DNA of 64,000 bases from Istiophorus platypterus (taxonomy: Eukaryota; Chordata; Actinopteri; Istiophoriformes; Istiophoridae), in contig CM029116.1 of assembly GCA_016859345.1 (NCBI GenBank), forward strand, positions 7,934,143 to 7,998,142, written 5' to 3'. The notes below the pieces were generated by a model. That model saw only the letters and a list, made by a program, of their open reading frames with translations, was not told the origin of the DNA and made no database searches. A program made the position numbers and the translations under genes. Shown one piece after another: positions 44,001-57,768 of the stretch; within the stretch, counting starts at the first letter, position 1, and each line of letters starts with the position of its first letter.

Positions 44001-47000
44001 CCCTGTCTAGAATCTGAGTCCATGTACTTTTCCTGATGTGTTAAAGCAGAAATTTTAAAGTCTTCACAGTGTTGTGAATCAATAGTTTTCTGACAACAGA
44101 AGTGCTCTCTGGCCATTCAGCCAATGCTGAGTAGTGGAGTAATGGAATCAATTCGTTTATCATGAGATTTAGAAATCTTTTAAGAAATCTCTGAATATTA
44201 AATTCATCATTTCGGATGTAAGAAAAGACAGCAGAAGAATTAAGGAGGTCTTATAATTGAACACTTACACTGAACATTTAGTACATAGGGTATGCGGAAC
44301 TCTGTTTGCAGGGCTGGGTGGCGCACCACACAGGTGAGCATCTTCCCCTGGGCGTAGCTCTGCGGCTGCCACATGTAGCGCACATGTACGGTGGTGGTGC
44401 TGTTGGGCTCCTCCTGACTTTGCTTCTCACTTCGCCCATACAGCTCTGTCTCCCAGAAAACCTCAGCAGCGGGGCGACCACGCTCTGCTATGCAGGTGGC
44501 CACCAGCGACTCATTCCCGCCGTCCAGCAGAGCTGTGGGGCCAGCGGACACATATACCTTTGGCTCCACTGTGAAGAGGAGAGTGTAGATAATGAGGAGG
44601 GGAGGAAAGTTTACAAAATGTACATTGATCTTTTTGTGTATAAACATGAATAAATAATGTCCATCGTATAGTATATGGACAGAAGGAAGTGGCATCAGTA
44701 TACTTAAATGCTTAAGAGCAGACTGACTTTTTCCATTTCACATATACCCATCAAAAATTGATCAATCATGCAATTCATCATGTGGAGGCATTTAAATGGA
44801 GACATAGCTGTCTTTATTGTCATGTGTCAAGCATATAATACGATTGAGAAAAAATTGATATAGAGCAGTAGCGTGTTTTGGTCCTACTTTATGGTTCTAA
44901 CAAGGCATAACAATACCTGAAGTATGCATATGAATGTTGGAAAAAAATTAAATATTTCAGAATCCAAGGCTAATGTCAGGCAGCACTGTAGTGTGATTAT
45001 ATTTGACTTTGCTGTATTGGAGGATGAGGAGTAAAGTTAATGCATGTTTCTCAGTGCTTAAAGCTGGGTTAATGTTACACTGGCTTCCTGTGAACAACTG
45101 GAGGTTGGGACATAACAAGGATTACCTCAACAGTGAAGTAAAACAGACCAATGCAAGTGAGATGTAACCAGGATAACGCAACCATATACCTATTGTACAA
45201 AGCAATTTATCTTGTGCTGCACTGGCCTAAAATAAACATCTGGGGCCCTTTTTAATAATCGCACGGTGCCAGAGACGACACTTGGGAAAGTTCAGCAAGA
45301 CAAAGGAGGACAAAGCACAGTCTAAATACAAAAAGGGAGTCTGCTAAGGGAGACTGAGGACAAAATGGAGAGATAGCAAAGTAAACTGGCTACACAGGTT
45401 ATACTTCCATGTACCATCTGACAGAGTTTCCTTGTTAGACTAATTTTTTCTTCTTTGTCTTGTGGTGCGCCACCTCCTCCATCTCTGTCCCTCTTAAAAG
45501 AGCACTAACAGCTGTTCCACTTACTGCAATGGTGACAGTTTTAAAGGAGGCACGTGGAGGCACACAACAGCCAAAATCCACAGGACGAGGCCATTAACTT
45601 TAAGACATTTGCCACCCTCCTCCACCCTTACTGAGCAGGAGGTCCAAAACCAAATTCAAATAACCCCCAACACCCCCTTTTTCCAAAAATAACCTGGCAT
45701 CTCCGGTACCCAGTGCAGGGGCTGGGATGGTGTTCTCAGTCATCCACCTCACATTCTTCTCTCACCTCTCTCTGCCCCTCCTCACAGGCCTCTGACTATA
45801 AACAGTAGTTGCTCTATGTTAGATGGTTAGCTGGCTGAAGCTTCAGAATAACTAAATCAGAGAGATGTGTTAACTTGGAGTTGCTGTCAGGAAGGGAGGG
45901 GGACGCTTTTGATGAGTGTAAATGCTTCAGGGGAAAGGGTAGTTTCTCTTCAGCAGACTGGCTGAATTGGCCCTTTCTTGCCCACATACACAAAGATTCC
46001 ACATATGTACACCAAACACTGACAATAGAGTGGGAACCCCAATTAACAAGGGATTTAACTAGAATTATAATGGTCATGCGTCATGTCTGGACAATTTTAC
46101 AATAAGACTTAGCATCAAAAAGCTATAAACTGGCATATCAGTTTGATATGACAACATACAGTAGTTCTAAAATCAGCAGCCATCATTTTCATTATAAAAT
46201 CTGGTCTTGGACGCAAAAAGCAAATACAGTGTAAATGAAGCCACACCTGGGAAGCAGGTAAGGTCAATGAAATTATCTGCAAGTAAGCTGCTGGCTAAGG
46301 CTGGCCTCATCTGCTGATCATAACTCATATTACACAGACACTGGGGAAAATCCATCGTTATTTGGCAAGACTGAAAGGAGAAATGAAACCTTTTTCACAT
46401 GAGAGAACCTGCCACTCTTCAAATTTTTGCTCCCATCAGTAAGCATCTTTCTCTTTGTGGTTGATTTCTTAGTTTCTAACTCAGCAAAAAGAGCTGCATT
46501 ACTGATTACATGGCTAAACAGACAACTATGAAAAACAAAAAAGAATGTGGATTATAGTTTGTGGCTAAAGCTCAAATGCTTGGAGCTTATGTAGTTTCAC
46601 ATGCAGTAGTGCTATTTATCAGTAACATCTTGCCAGCCTAATGTTGTTGTTCAGTATATTTGTCATTGACCTGTCAGCAGTTTAAAACAAAGGGTCATTC
46701 TAATTCATTCATTATGTGTTATGTTTTCCCCCTCTATTTCCTTCCTATTGCTTACTGGTGGGGACTTGTTGCTCGTGTAGGCACAAAGCTGAAAAACAAA
46801 GAAATAGTGTTGGGCCAATACAAATACTGTTTGTTGAGTGATACTGATGGAGGACGAGAAAAGGTTTGTATTAAGAGTGTGACTTTTCAAATTAAGTCAA
46901 TGTCTGCTGCACCTCATCATGATTATGTGTGCCGTGACTTTGGTCTATTATTCATGGATATGAGCCTTTTCATTACTTTATTCTAGTTCATTTGAAAGGA

Positions 47001-50000
47001 ATGAAAATGATGGTAAGTGCTCACTCATCAACCCCAAAGTACAAACATGAATAAAAACTGAAAACTCTAAGATGAGTTTGAACTGAAACAAATACAATAC
47101 ATACTGCACAACCAATATTACATATATTAGATATTTTACACTGGTTTTACTGAAATACACTGAAATTCATACTGACATGATATCCAGAATTTTTCAAGAT
47201 TGTTGGGCTACATCAACCTGGTTCATTTTGATAACAAGCTACAAGTAAACCAAAAAACAAGGTAGAAATGTGAAGCTACTCTTCATCACTGCTTTGGGAA
47301 TTTGAATATGCTGACTTTAGGTCTGGAAAATTATGATGTGCTCTTTCTAACAAAAAAACCCTGTGGGATAAACTAATTCCCACATGACATGTATCAAATT
47401 GCAAAGAACATATAGTTCCACTATAATCACACCTTAATTACATCTGAATTGTAAAGGAGGCCTAAGCATGTGTTTGTGTATGGGCATGCGTGAATGTATT
47501 TGCGTGCGCCAAAAAAATAAAAGAACACACTTGCAGAAACTGCTTAGAGAGGAGAGCAAGGTGTATTTGCACTCTGTGAGGTCCCAGACACTGTGGCTGT
47601 CACAGCAGCATGTACCACTCATTAGTCATCAGAGTCTCCTTCAGTCTCTGGGGGGGAGACAAGAAGCTACTGCCCACAGCGCAATCTCCTACCCTCAGCT
47701 CTGCCTGAGCACAATCCAACCACCCATTTAAGGTATGAAATATATGCTGACCACAGAGAGAGTTCAACGTTCATGCTCCTCAGAGAGGGGGGATTATTGT
47801 GTCCGTACAGTGTGGATTATGTACACATGGGTGCAGAGACAACATTGTGTATGTAAGCTATACTTTGGGAAAACAAAAAAAAGTATGAGAATCCCGATTA
47901 CAAATTTAAAATTTAGGTTTTTGGCCTTTATAAAAAGTAAGTAAGTGTCAATAAATTAACAGTATAGTTTGCGTTTGATGCTGCGCTGCACAATTTTTAT
48001 TCGTTTTTTATGTGATTATTATATACTGTGGCCTTTTATTTTAGTTTTTAGGGGGTTATCAAGAAAAGGCAAATAGCCTCAACATAAGCGTTAAACCTAA
48101 ATAGAAATTATTTATATGGAAAAGATTGCATAGTTTGTCATCTGCTTCTTCAGTGCCTGTGATAACTTACTCAGCCTGAGGTAAAGGCTGAGTAATTATG
48201 GTAAAGAGAGCAGAACTAACAAAAAATCCTCACTGAGAACACAGTAGCTGCACATCGTAGTTTTAAGACCAGTGATACATTTGCAACTTTTTCATGCAGC
48301 TTGGTTAAATGCAGTTTAATGTAGTGAGTGTCACTTCGTATCATACCCTGCAATTAACTTGTTGTTGCGTACAACTAAGTTTCATCAAGTTGGAACAGTT
48401 TGAACTTCCTGCATTCTGTTTATGTGCTTGCTACATGAAGAGAGACGCCTCGTATTCCAAGTTTTTATACTGTATGGGTGTCTTGCATGTAGTGTATAAA
48501 TGGCCTTACAGAAGATCTTACAGAATCTTAGTGAAAAAAAACGATTCAAAAAAGAAGTGATATAGTACAATGAATATTAAACTGATGTAGCATTTCTGGC
48601 TGGACTGTACTAGCAGGGCAAGCTATAAATGTGAGCAAGCAAATGAGTCAGTGAATGATAGAGTGAGTGAATGAGTGAATGATAAAGTTACACCACTGGT
48701 CAGTCAAATGCCGTGTGACTTGAAGCTTTAGTTACACTACCAGTTGGTTGGTGAGTGTTTAGGTTTCCCTATTGCCATTTGCTCTTTTAAAAATGAACTG
48801 GTGCACATGGTGTCTAGTGCATCATCAGGGGGTGTTTACAGGTAGGTTGTTCCAAATAGCACCTTTGTTGCTAGATTTACTGACTTTTCAGACTCCTCTT
48901 TAATGAATTTTCTTCACAAAGCACCTAGTCATAAGTCTACTGAAATTTTGGACAAACCTTCTCTACTTTCCGCCAGTATTGCCCCACAGACCCCCTTTTA
49001 ATGCGTCTCATTCAACTGACCGTGATTTTCTCTCTGCATGATTATTTTACAAGTAAACAGTCGAAATCACAGCACAGCCATTATGGTGATCTTATCAGTG
49101 GACATTGTGGTTATAAAATCAGGATTTTAGCAGTGCAGAGAAGCAATGTGGAAATGGCTTGGAAATGACTACTGCCTAAATATAGTCTTAATGTCCTGCG
49201 TTTCAGTCACTATTTCATACATGTTCCATTTTCTGACAACAGAAACAGCTGTTCGCATTTAAATGAGAACAGCTTTGCTAAAAATTTGACTGTATTAAAA
49301 TACTGTGGATGTGAGCACTGTAGGAGAGAAGCAAACAGATAACAACTGGTCCAGCCATATGATAAAATTTAACTTAGCCTTGTTTCACAGCAAGTGACAC
49401 TTCACTGAGCAAGATGAGTGGGACCACACCAAAATAGCCTCTACACATCTGCAGATTCCTGCATTCCTTTAAATTCCTTTAAATATGTATTTCCTCTGTC
49501 CAGGTAATCATTTTAAAAAGTTAGGTGGCTCCCGGGAGAGGTTAATTCCTCCAGAGCTAACACTTAGTTGTTACCTAAGCTTTGCTTGATCCCAACCAGC
49601 AATTCTATGCTTTGAGAAGTGATTTAAGAACAGCATGAAGAAGCACTCTACACAATGAAGATGGAAGTCAGAGAGCTCTACATTACCTAATACATTGACG
49701 AAGGTTGATGCTTGTGTATTGCCCAGAGGAAAGGTTGCCACTTTGCAGGTGTATGACCCAATATCATCAAAGCCAACTTCTTTAAGGGTTATGGTAGCAT
49801 CTTGTATTGAAGGGGCAACAAATGAGACGCGCTGGGTATATTCTTGAGAGAATGAGGTTCCATACTTAGGGTTGAACACTGCCAAGGTGATGGTGCCTGA
49901 AGGAAGACGACGTTCCCAGGAGATCTGTGTGAGACTGAGATTGGAGCCCACCTCTATTCTGCAGCCCAGTGTGATGTCCTTCCCCAGCACTGCATTCACT

Positions 50001-50034
50001 TTCTCAGGAACAACCACATGGTTACTGCTCACAC
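37432..50034 (-). CDS. nectin3: nectin3, nectin cell adhesion molecule 3 (5 exons; signal-peptide exon missing)
   Basis: Nectin-3 is a Ca2+-independent Ig adhesion molecule of adherens junctions. It trans-binds nectin-1/-2 and PVR-family proteins and anchors to actin through afadin. Exons: 50034-49687 (V domain), 44568-44269 (C2), 42261-42144 plus 40414-40263 (split third domain), and 38087-37432 (stalk, TM, tail). Together they give 524 residues plus stop, and all junctions are phase-consistent. V-domain landmarks: TLGCRI, ISWERR, FNPKYG, YTCKVATFPLGN. Later landmarks: LVEPKVYVSAG, LDGGNESLVATC, VRHPAL, KFTCGAKANPP, MPDGVE and VYRCEV. The helix is LGTIVGGAVGGVLFLILL. The tail has RRTFRGDYY and SDMQKESQLDVLQ, specific to nectin-3 among human nectins, and ends SVISRREWYV, the afadin PDZ ligand. 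Fish may have two nectin3 paralogues; I cannot say which this is. Confidence 0.93.
38088..40262 (-). other. nectin3: nectin3 last intron
   Basis: About 2.2 kb. Mammalian nectins use alternative terminal exons in this interval, but I see no convincing alternative exon. The ORFs at 38116-38723 and 39015-39589 have no splice support. Confidence 0.5.
40263..40414 (-). CDS. nectin3: nectin3 exon: second half of third Ig domain
   Basis: Encodes LDQSMPDGVEISNNTF..., then SGVYRCEVTNDIGLRSQ and NVNLWVQ. The F-strand YRC and the following NDIG turn are typical. Donor GTATGT, phase 1. Confidence 0.92.
42144..42261 (-). CDS. nectin3: nectin3 exon: first half of third Ig domain
   Basis: Encodes APMVSIIGRDKNWYVGQ, then NVKFTCGAKANPPARNFSW and the split Arg. 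Canonical B-strand Cys and C-strand Trp are both present, in contrast to the paralogous receptor exons 5 and 10. Donor GTCAGT. Confidence 0.92.
44269..44568 (-). CDS. nectin3: nectin3 exon: second Ig domain (C2)
   Basis: Encodes EPKVYVSAGPTALLDGG, then NESLVATCIAERGRP, AEVFWETEL and LTCVVRHPAL, ending YVLNVQ. Phase 1 at both ends; donor GTAAGT. Confidence 0.93.
44569..49686 (-). other. nectin3: nectin3 intron between V and C2 exons
   Basis: About 5.1 kb. No exon that I can support. It contains a degenerate GAGTGA/TGAATGA tandem at about 48646-48690. The rest is AT-rich. Confidence 0.6.
48646..48690 (+). repeat. Degenerate GAGT/GAAT tandem repeat
   Basis: AGTCAGTGAATGATAGAGTG followed by AGTGAATGAGTGAATGATAA: a short imperfect 4-bp-periodic tract. 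Confidence 0.7.
49687..50034 (-). CDS. nectin3: nectin3 exon: Ig V domain
   Basis: Encodes VSSNHVVVPEKVNAVLG, then KDITLGCRIEVGS, LTQISWERR, FNPKYGTSF, GSYTCKVATFPLGNTQ and FVNVL. The acceptor is AG at 50035-50036. The exon enters with two bases of a Gly codon, so a further 5' exon with the signal peptide must exist. Donor GTAATG. Confidence 0.93.
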
Positions 50035-51778
50035 CTGCTGAATGAAAAAGGACATTTAAGATAAGATTCAGATAAACAGCAACACAACATTGTTGTAGAT
50101 ATAGTCAACATGGAAGACTGGATTTCCCATGACAGTGTCACTCAATTGGATAAAGAGATTACAGTTTTTGTTCTCCGGTGTCTAGCAGTGGAAGAAAATT
50201 TGTCAAACGGTAAGTTCCTGTGCTACCAACAGACATTAAAATTCAAAGTACAGTAGCTGAGATAAGATAATCCAGTTAGAGAATGGGGAGCAAATTGCTG
50301 CTTTTTTGGAGTATGGATCAGAGTTAACACTGGGATATAAGACATTAACATATACTGACATGGCATGGTGCACCTACATGGACTGAGACAAAGGTCACCC
50401 CTAATCATGTGTGAGAATACACAAAAATTAAAAGTTGCGACTTTCTGGTTGTTTGCTGGTGTTTACAGTGCACTCTAGATCATCTGAAAACATTACGGGC
50501 CAATAATAGTATAGCTTTTCTGAACTGCCACCTTAAATTTTGATTCATAGAGAAGCAGTTAGAATCAGATTAAAACTAAATTCTTCATTAGCTTTCTACA
50601 AGCTACAGTACACCACATTACTCCCACCGCACTACCACCATTCATTCTCGTCTCCCATCGTCAATGTTACAAGTCCTCCCTTGGTCACATTAAGAGCCAT
50701 CATTTGTTTCACACATGTTTTTCCTGGAGTAGAAAAAGACACCAGACTTCATCTGGGTGCTCTGTTTTCCCTCTTAATAAGTAACACACTTTCACCACAG
50801 GACACTCAGACTGTCCTTCTTGCTAATTATCAGAGCACCTTCTAAGCAGGGAAAAAAAAAAAAAAAACTCTGGAGGGAGATGAAACAAAACAAGCAATTT
50901 AATGGTTTTACTCCCTCTTGTAATAAGGCCCTTAATTTGACTCGAAGCCAACCGCAGGCTTTTTTTTTTTTTGAATGAGTTATTTTTAACAAATGCAACA
51001 TGTCAACTTTGTTTTGAACATTAACAGCCATTTTGCTATAAAATAATTCTACAATTCATTCAGGGTCTGTAAGTAAGTCGGGACAAGAGCAAAAAAGAAA
51101 GAAATCCCACTTTAATTTGGAAAAAAAAAACAAAACAAAAAAACACTGAGGGGATTGTGATGTTGGGTTCATGATGCATGAGCTTTATGGACAGTAATGT
51201 CTGCATGTGACAGTTGATAGACATGCTACTGAGAATGAATTCAGTATTTGGGAAACCTTACCTAAAATAAATCCTAAAAGATCCTGGATACTGCTATGAA
51301 TGTAAAAAGAAGAAAAAAAAATCCATCCTAGTCTCGGTTTTTTGCAGCATAATCACACAAATGAGTCATTGATAGAAACATGTAATCTTAAACATTTTTA
51401 AGAGGCTGTACAAAGATTTACAACTCTGTTTGAGACTAAATTCTACGGTTGATCCATATTAAGCCTTATGAAAATGTTTGTTTTACAGATAAACTGAAAA
51501 GTTGATTCCATTCAAAATATTCAAAACAGTACACTTCAGTTTTCTTGACACGGTTGCAGTCAGAGTAAGCTATATTTGGGAGCCATAAATTTCCACTTCG
51601 TACGTAGTCTCGGATGTGTATGGAGTAAAGCTTATAAAAGTGATCCACTGGCTGGTATTTTGGGACTTTGGCATAAATGTGAGTGGTAAGCCGCAGCAAT
51701 GCTATCTTGGTTTTTGAGGAATATAGCCAAGGAGGCTGAGGCTCCCCTTGCTCCATTACGTCCTCTGTAATTTTAGTG

Positions 51779-51781
<3 letters not shown>

Positions 51782-51826
<45 letters not shown>
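51782..51826. repeat. (CA)n microsatellite
   Basis: Uninterrupted CA run in the nectin3 first intron. It causes low-complexity VCVCVC frames. Confidence 0.97.
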
Positions 51827-51830
<4 letters not shown>

Positions 51831-54800
51831 CTCTCTTCCAAAATAAGGAATAAAATAAGTGTGTGACCATGTGCGTAATAGTCAGGCACTTTGTTTGAAC
51901 GGCTGCTGAGTATTAAATGTATGTTGACTTGTGTTCTGAAGCTTCATGCTGTGCTATAGTATTTGGGCTTTCCTGTTTGTTTTTTTTCTCTGCTGACCCA
52001 CATTTTCAAAATGTTTTCCTTGTGTTTCTTGCCTTGCTGTGTAAACTAATCTAGCACAGCTCTACACTGTATTTAGGTTTTTAACCTATTAACCTCTAGT
52101 ATTTAACTCAGCTGCCTTATTTGTCATCCATTTCAAAAGACATTTTGGGTTATTATTCCATTTCTCCACAATAATTTAGAGATCTATTTACATCCCTTCC
52201 CCACCTTTGAATCATGACCTGGTCTAAAAAAAAAAAAGCCTGAACCAATATAATGTGCTCTGTGCTGCATGTGTTAACCCCTGTTTGCATTGCGTCTGCC
52301 GAAGTTGGAGTCCACTGGGTGCACTTGTGTGGGGGAGAATCAGGGTCAGAGCTGTGTGGGCTTTGCGTTCTCCACTCTACTGTCATCTGAGCTGACTTGA
52401 CAGCTGTTTGTTGTCACCTTACAAGCGCAACTCAGTTGTTTTTTTTTTTTTTGACACAAGGCACATATGGAAAAATAATATTTCAGTGACAAAAGCTTGA
52501 CAGTGAGATTAATATTCACAAATGTATAGCTGTAACTGGTATGATAATGTACTATAGATGAAAGACTGATAAAAATCATCCTGCACCACGGGTGGCTGGA
52601 ATAGTAAACTAACATGCTTGGCATGCGTGACATTGTGTTGATGCATGTAGACACGTGTCTCAGACCAGGCTTCTCCCTAACATGCTCCACATACTGCAGC
52701 TACCTGACACGACACTCCAACTGCTACCGTGCGTAGCTCGCCTGTCTCAGTGTGTCAGCTTTCAGGCCTGGCAAAGCATACAAAGAAACAAGACTCCATC
52801 TATACTGTGTTCTGTTTGTTTTACAGTAAGCGTTTGGGAGTGAGTGGGAAAGAGGGGAGAGAATGGGGGGATGTGTTTTAAGAGGACTACACCCTTACCA
52901 TTAGGGAGGGAGACACAGATGGCCTCTGCATGGGATACCAACAGTCAGGAGGAGAGTGGGGAAACTTGGCACAGCTAAACAGCAACCATGAACAACACAG
53001 CCAGAGCTTGCAAACTAGAGCACCGTGAAATATTATCTAAAATACTGCAGGCAAATGAAATGTAAGCAGTGCGATAAACAAAGCTGTCATGCTGTTTCAT
53101 CAAGGAAACAGGCGTACTGCTGCAGAGCTCAGGCATGGCTCAGGAGTGTCACTAGTTTTATTGCTGGTTATTCATCTTGTCCAGTGTACAAATATGGTTC
53201 CGATTTTTAAAACGATCCACAAGAAAAACTTGATTTTGATGGCCACCCTTATGCAGTGTCACTGTTTTTATTTGCGACCCATTTAGTCAACTATGAATGT
53301 GACAGCCTGCCCCACTGAACAGGAAGAACCCTGGCCTGCTGGACCTAATTTGACTACAGAGAAATAGACTGCACTTTTGCCCCTTTTTTCCTTGAGAAAT
53401 CCAAGGAAAGAATGAACTCATGGGAAGGATATGCTTGCCCTTTGAAGAAATACTTCATATTTGTTTCTTTCCCTCCTGACATCACTAATTGCGACAAGCT
53501 GCTAGAAAGACGCAATGGTAAATCAAAACCTTCCTCTTTGCCTGGCAACTGGCTCAAACATTCCATGTCAGCCACTTGATGAGCCAAAATCTCCACCTAC
53601 CCAGACCTAACCTCACTTCAGCCCTGACCTCCCCAGAGGAGTCTGTCTCCTGGCTTAGAGAGATGTTCACAGTGAAGCCTGCAGTGTCAGACCTGTATGA
53701 GAGAAGAGTGAACAAGGGCCAGACACATTCACAAGCTGCAAAATAGACAATATGTCATGTTCATGTAGACAAATCGCATGCATAGATTACTGTGTCAAAC
53801 AGCACTCATGAGGGACTGATCTGAAGACCTCACAGGAGAAGAATGCAGACATGAGATTTCTGCAGGAGGGAGTGTGGTTTAGGACTAAAGCTAGAGGAAA
53901 CTCAAAGTTGAGCAGAGGATGAATAAAACAAACAAAACAAGGAATGAGGCGGTTCTTGAGAAGACATACAGGGGTGAGATGGACAAAAGAAAAGTGTTCA
54001 ACAATAATGTGAAGTGAGTAGGGAAATAAAAATAAAACTGGGCTGGGCCAGTCATTTTTACTATCTCATATTAGTACATATGACAGAGTGGTTCAAACTG
54101 CCATGTCTGCTGTTGAACCAGGTCAAAACTCCACACTAAAACTACTGATACAAGCACATTCAGAGTATACATGACAAAAACAGGACGGTTACATTTTGCA
54201 GACTTTATAGTGTTTGCATTTATAATTGTGCGATCACTGTAAGCTGACCACTCACTTTAGCAGCAGTACATTGCTTATGTTTTCACCAAAGTAACTACAG
54301 AAATTTGGAAACACTGCAACATTGCAGCAAGTCTATCAGGGCAAAAAAACACAAGTACTCAGATAATTAGAGCCTAGTCAGTTTATACTACCCCCTTTTT
54401 TGGAAGTAAAACTGAAAATTAGTGAACCTGTAACGTCAGTAATAATCCCTCATTGTACAAGAAAGTTGTGGATATGTACAACTAGGTCAGGTACATTATT
54501 TCACAGGTGAACCAGGTAGTTGGTCTGTAAATTGTGATAGATCTTTAGACGAACACTTACGTCATTATTTAACCTTCCGCCTTCAATTCATCTCCCAGCT
54601 AAGTTTGGCTAAGCAGACAGTTGGTTTAAAACTTGTATAATCATCTGACACCTGTTGTTTTGTTTTGTTTTTTTTGTTTTTTATACCAGTTAACTGCTTT
54701 TTGACATTGTGGCTTTGAGGAGTCCAATAATATCATAACCGATATATTACCACAAGTGGTAATATTATGGAACCCTTTATCCTGTAAAGAGTAATGAATA

Positions 54801-57746
54801 CAAAAAGAATTTAAATGTTTATATTTAGATCTTCATTTTAAAGTATAAATATCAGCAATTAAGGTAAAAACTCAAAGTTCTGGTTCTTTGCCAACTGCAG
54901 CTGGATCCTTTACCCTAGCTTGTTTTCTTAAACACTGTTGTAAATCTGACTACATCTTGTTTGATGATAACTGTGCAAGAATTTTAAGGTTGTCTGACCA
55001 AACTAGGCAAAATGTTTACACACTCTGTATTTAAAAAAAAAAAAAAGAATTCCAGACCTAAAACTGGAGAAAGGTGGGTTAAGCCATCCTCTTCAGTCTC
55101 CTCTCCAAGATGTTAGAAAGCAACCTGGGGTACAACAGACCTCACATAGTACTCACTCTCTTCCTTGCTTTGGTAATTTTCGAATGTGTGCGGTGGGGCA
55201 CAGGCTGAAGGACAGTGTTTCAAACTACTTATCAAGCACTGTAATTCATACTCCTCCAAGGCACTGAAGTCCCTTAGTCTACTATCTATGAAATATGGAT
55301 TCATATACCATTATGAGATACAGTCATTAAAAAATTATTCAGTAATGTCTCCCCTGCAACTATTCCCAATCTAAACCCGCTAAGTAGAGAGGGAAAAGAA
55401 AGTAATACAAAGAAATAAATGGAAGAAACCTTGAGAAAAGCCACTTAAAGACAGATCCCCTTGCCTTGAGTGCAGTAGCAGCTGTAGACAGGAAAAATAC
55501 ATTTGTGGAAAATGAGCAAAAACTGTAACAGTCGGGAATCTGAAATACCACTTTACTGCTCAATCTTCCACTGGGGCCTGAATGTTCTGAGAGTAAACTG
55601 TACCTTTAAAGTGCAAATTCAATGAAGTCCATAGGCAGCATGGAGCCATTTGATTGGTATTGGTCCTCACTAAATAGGTGATCGGTGTTAAAAAACAAAA
55701 CAAAGGAAAAACAATACCTATATGCCTAACGCAGACCTCAAGACCTTTGCCTTATTTCTCCAATTTTCTGAAGCCTATAACACTGTAACACTATATCAGT
55801 TAGACAAGGAAGGCGGAGGGGTAAATTGCCTGTTTTATACCGTGTCTTTATCGTAAGAAATATTTGTGCAGTGTATTTCCTACACCAGCTCAAATCTACC
55901 CTCTTCCTTCCTAGCATTGTATCCTTTGAGGGTGTGAGGCTTTTTCAGTGGGTTAATTCATGTTGGAGACAAACACAGGCTGACAGGCCTTTAAAAGGGG
56001 GCAGGCAGACCTCTTTCACATGTCACTGTCCTCTTCAAAACCTTTTTTCTCTTTGCTCCCCCATAGCAATGTGGACTTCTGTGCCCTTCTCATCCAAGTC
56101 ACATTTGATTAAAGATCAGTGCTTAAAAGAAAGAGATCGATAGTGTTGACATACAGAGCGTCAGGATAGGTTGCAAGTGTCTAATCAGAGTCAACTATAG
56201 CTATACTGTAGGACTTGTGAAGGACAATGTCTCCCACTGTGTACCAAAGCAACACAAACATTCCTACAGCGTCCTGCCTTATTGTGTGGGATTTGTTATT
56301 GTTTGTTGTGGGGGTTTGTGGTATTCTAGTATGTGCACACAATGGTGTGGACACACTGAAGGGTAGTGATTTTATTTTTCCATGCTGTTATAATGACAAT
56401 TTATGAAAGCTACAGGTGGTCACAAAAGGCGAGGAAATGTATTTTTAAATCCACTGTGTGTCTAAGTTATTTTAATTTTGAGGGTTTTCTTTATAAGGTG
56501 AGAGACTACATGAGGAGTCAACGGGGGTCTCAATTAGAGCGCAAGTGTGTGACATCCCTGACATGTAGATGCTAATAGAGACTGCCCTACGCTCACCTCC
56601 ACTCCAAAATAGCATTGAAAATTGCACTGGGATAGAAATGTTGCTCATGTCAGGGTCTGCTAGCTCATCAGGTGCATCATTACGGTTCCTGCCCTTTTAT
56701 AGGTTGCTGAGCGTTCTCTAAAAAAAAACCTTTATCTTCTCCCAGAAGTTGACAGCCCTGTTATTCAGACATTTACCATATAAAACTATTAGCCAGACAT
56801 CATACAAACTGACAACTGGTGTTTCTATACTTTCAGAGCAAGTGGCGTTTTCTGGTTAACCTTGTTTCTGTTTAACTGATTTCAGTGAATCATTCACAGC
56901 ATCCACTCAAATCAAGCCAAACAAAGACAGCATAGTAAGGCTACCTGATGACAAGTAGAAGTCCAACCCACACTAGCCTCTATTGTAATAAATGACTGGT
57001 TCTAAGTTAGACTCATATATTCAAAAATGGCATTTGCTCAACTTTTCCTCACTGCTGTTGTATCTGTGAGCTGCAATACCTATTGTAAATCCCCCAATAT
57101 GTCCAACATAACTGTACCTTCGAAGAGTTAAATGAAAATAAGAGGAATATCCTTTCTCTCCCCGCAATCTCTTAAACAATGCTCAAGTGTATAAACAATA
57201 ATGAACTGCAGAGGTATGCATGTGGACAGATTAGACTCAAGAGCCTACCACCAAGAATTATGCATTGTTTTTAGACACATGTTGTTTTCACCACATTTAT
57301 GACATTGTCCTTTGAAAAATACTGGAATTTCCTGGTTAAAAAAAAAACTTGTATTAAACCGAGCTCAATTTTCATTCATTAGGAAAGAAATAGATCTGGC
57401 CCTTGTTGGGCAGTGGTGTGGGGGGTGGAGTTTTGCAGAGAAGAGAGAATGGGCTCTGTACTAATCACAGACTCCATTGCCCTTGACTGGGTCCAAATGG
57501 GCTACTGTACTTTCATTAGGCTGATCTAACATAATAGAAACATAGTTTCCCACATAGCACAGAGAGCCCAGAGGGAATTAGACTGTTTTCCTTTAAAATG
57601 ATTCCCATGATTGTCCAAGTTTAGTTTTCTTGTATGATGCCTATTTCTGCCAACAACCAGCAACAACATGCCTTGTTAAGGAATCTACGTGATGTTACTG
57701 AATGTCACATTAGGCTGTGTTTTTCCTCATGAGTGCTTTCCAATTT

Positions 57747-57768
57747 TTTTTTTTTTGGGGGGGGGGCT
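57747..57768 (+). repeat. T-run followed by G-run
   Basis: About 12 T followed by about 10 G. A simple-sequence feature with possible secondary structure. Confidence 0.8.
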
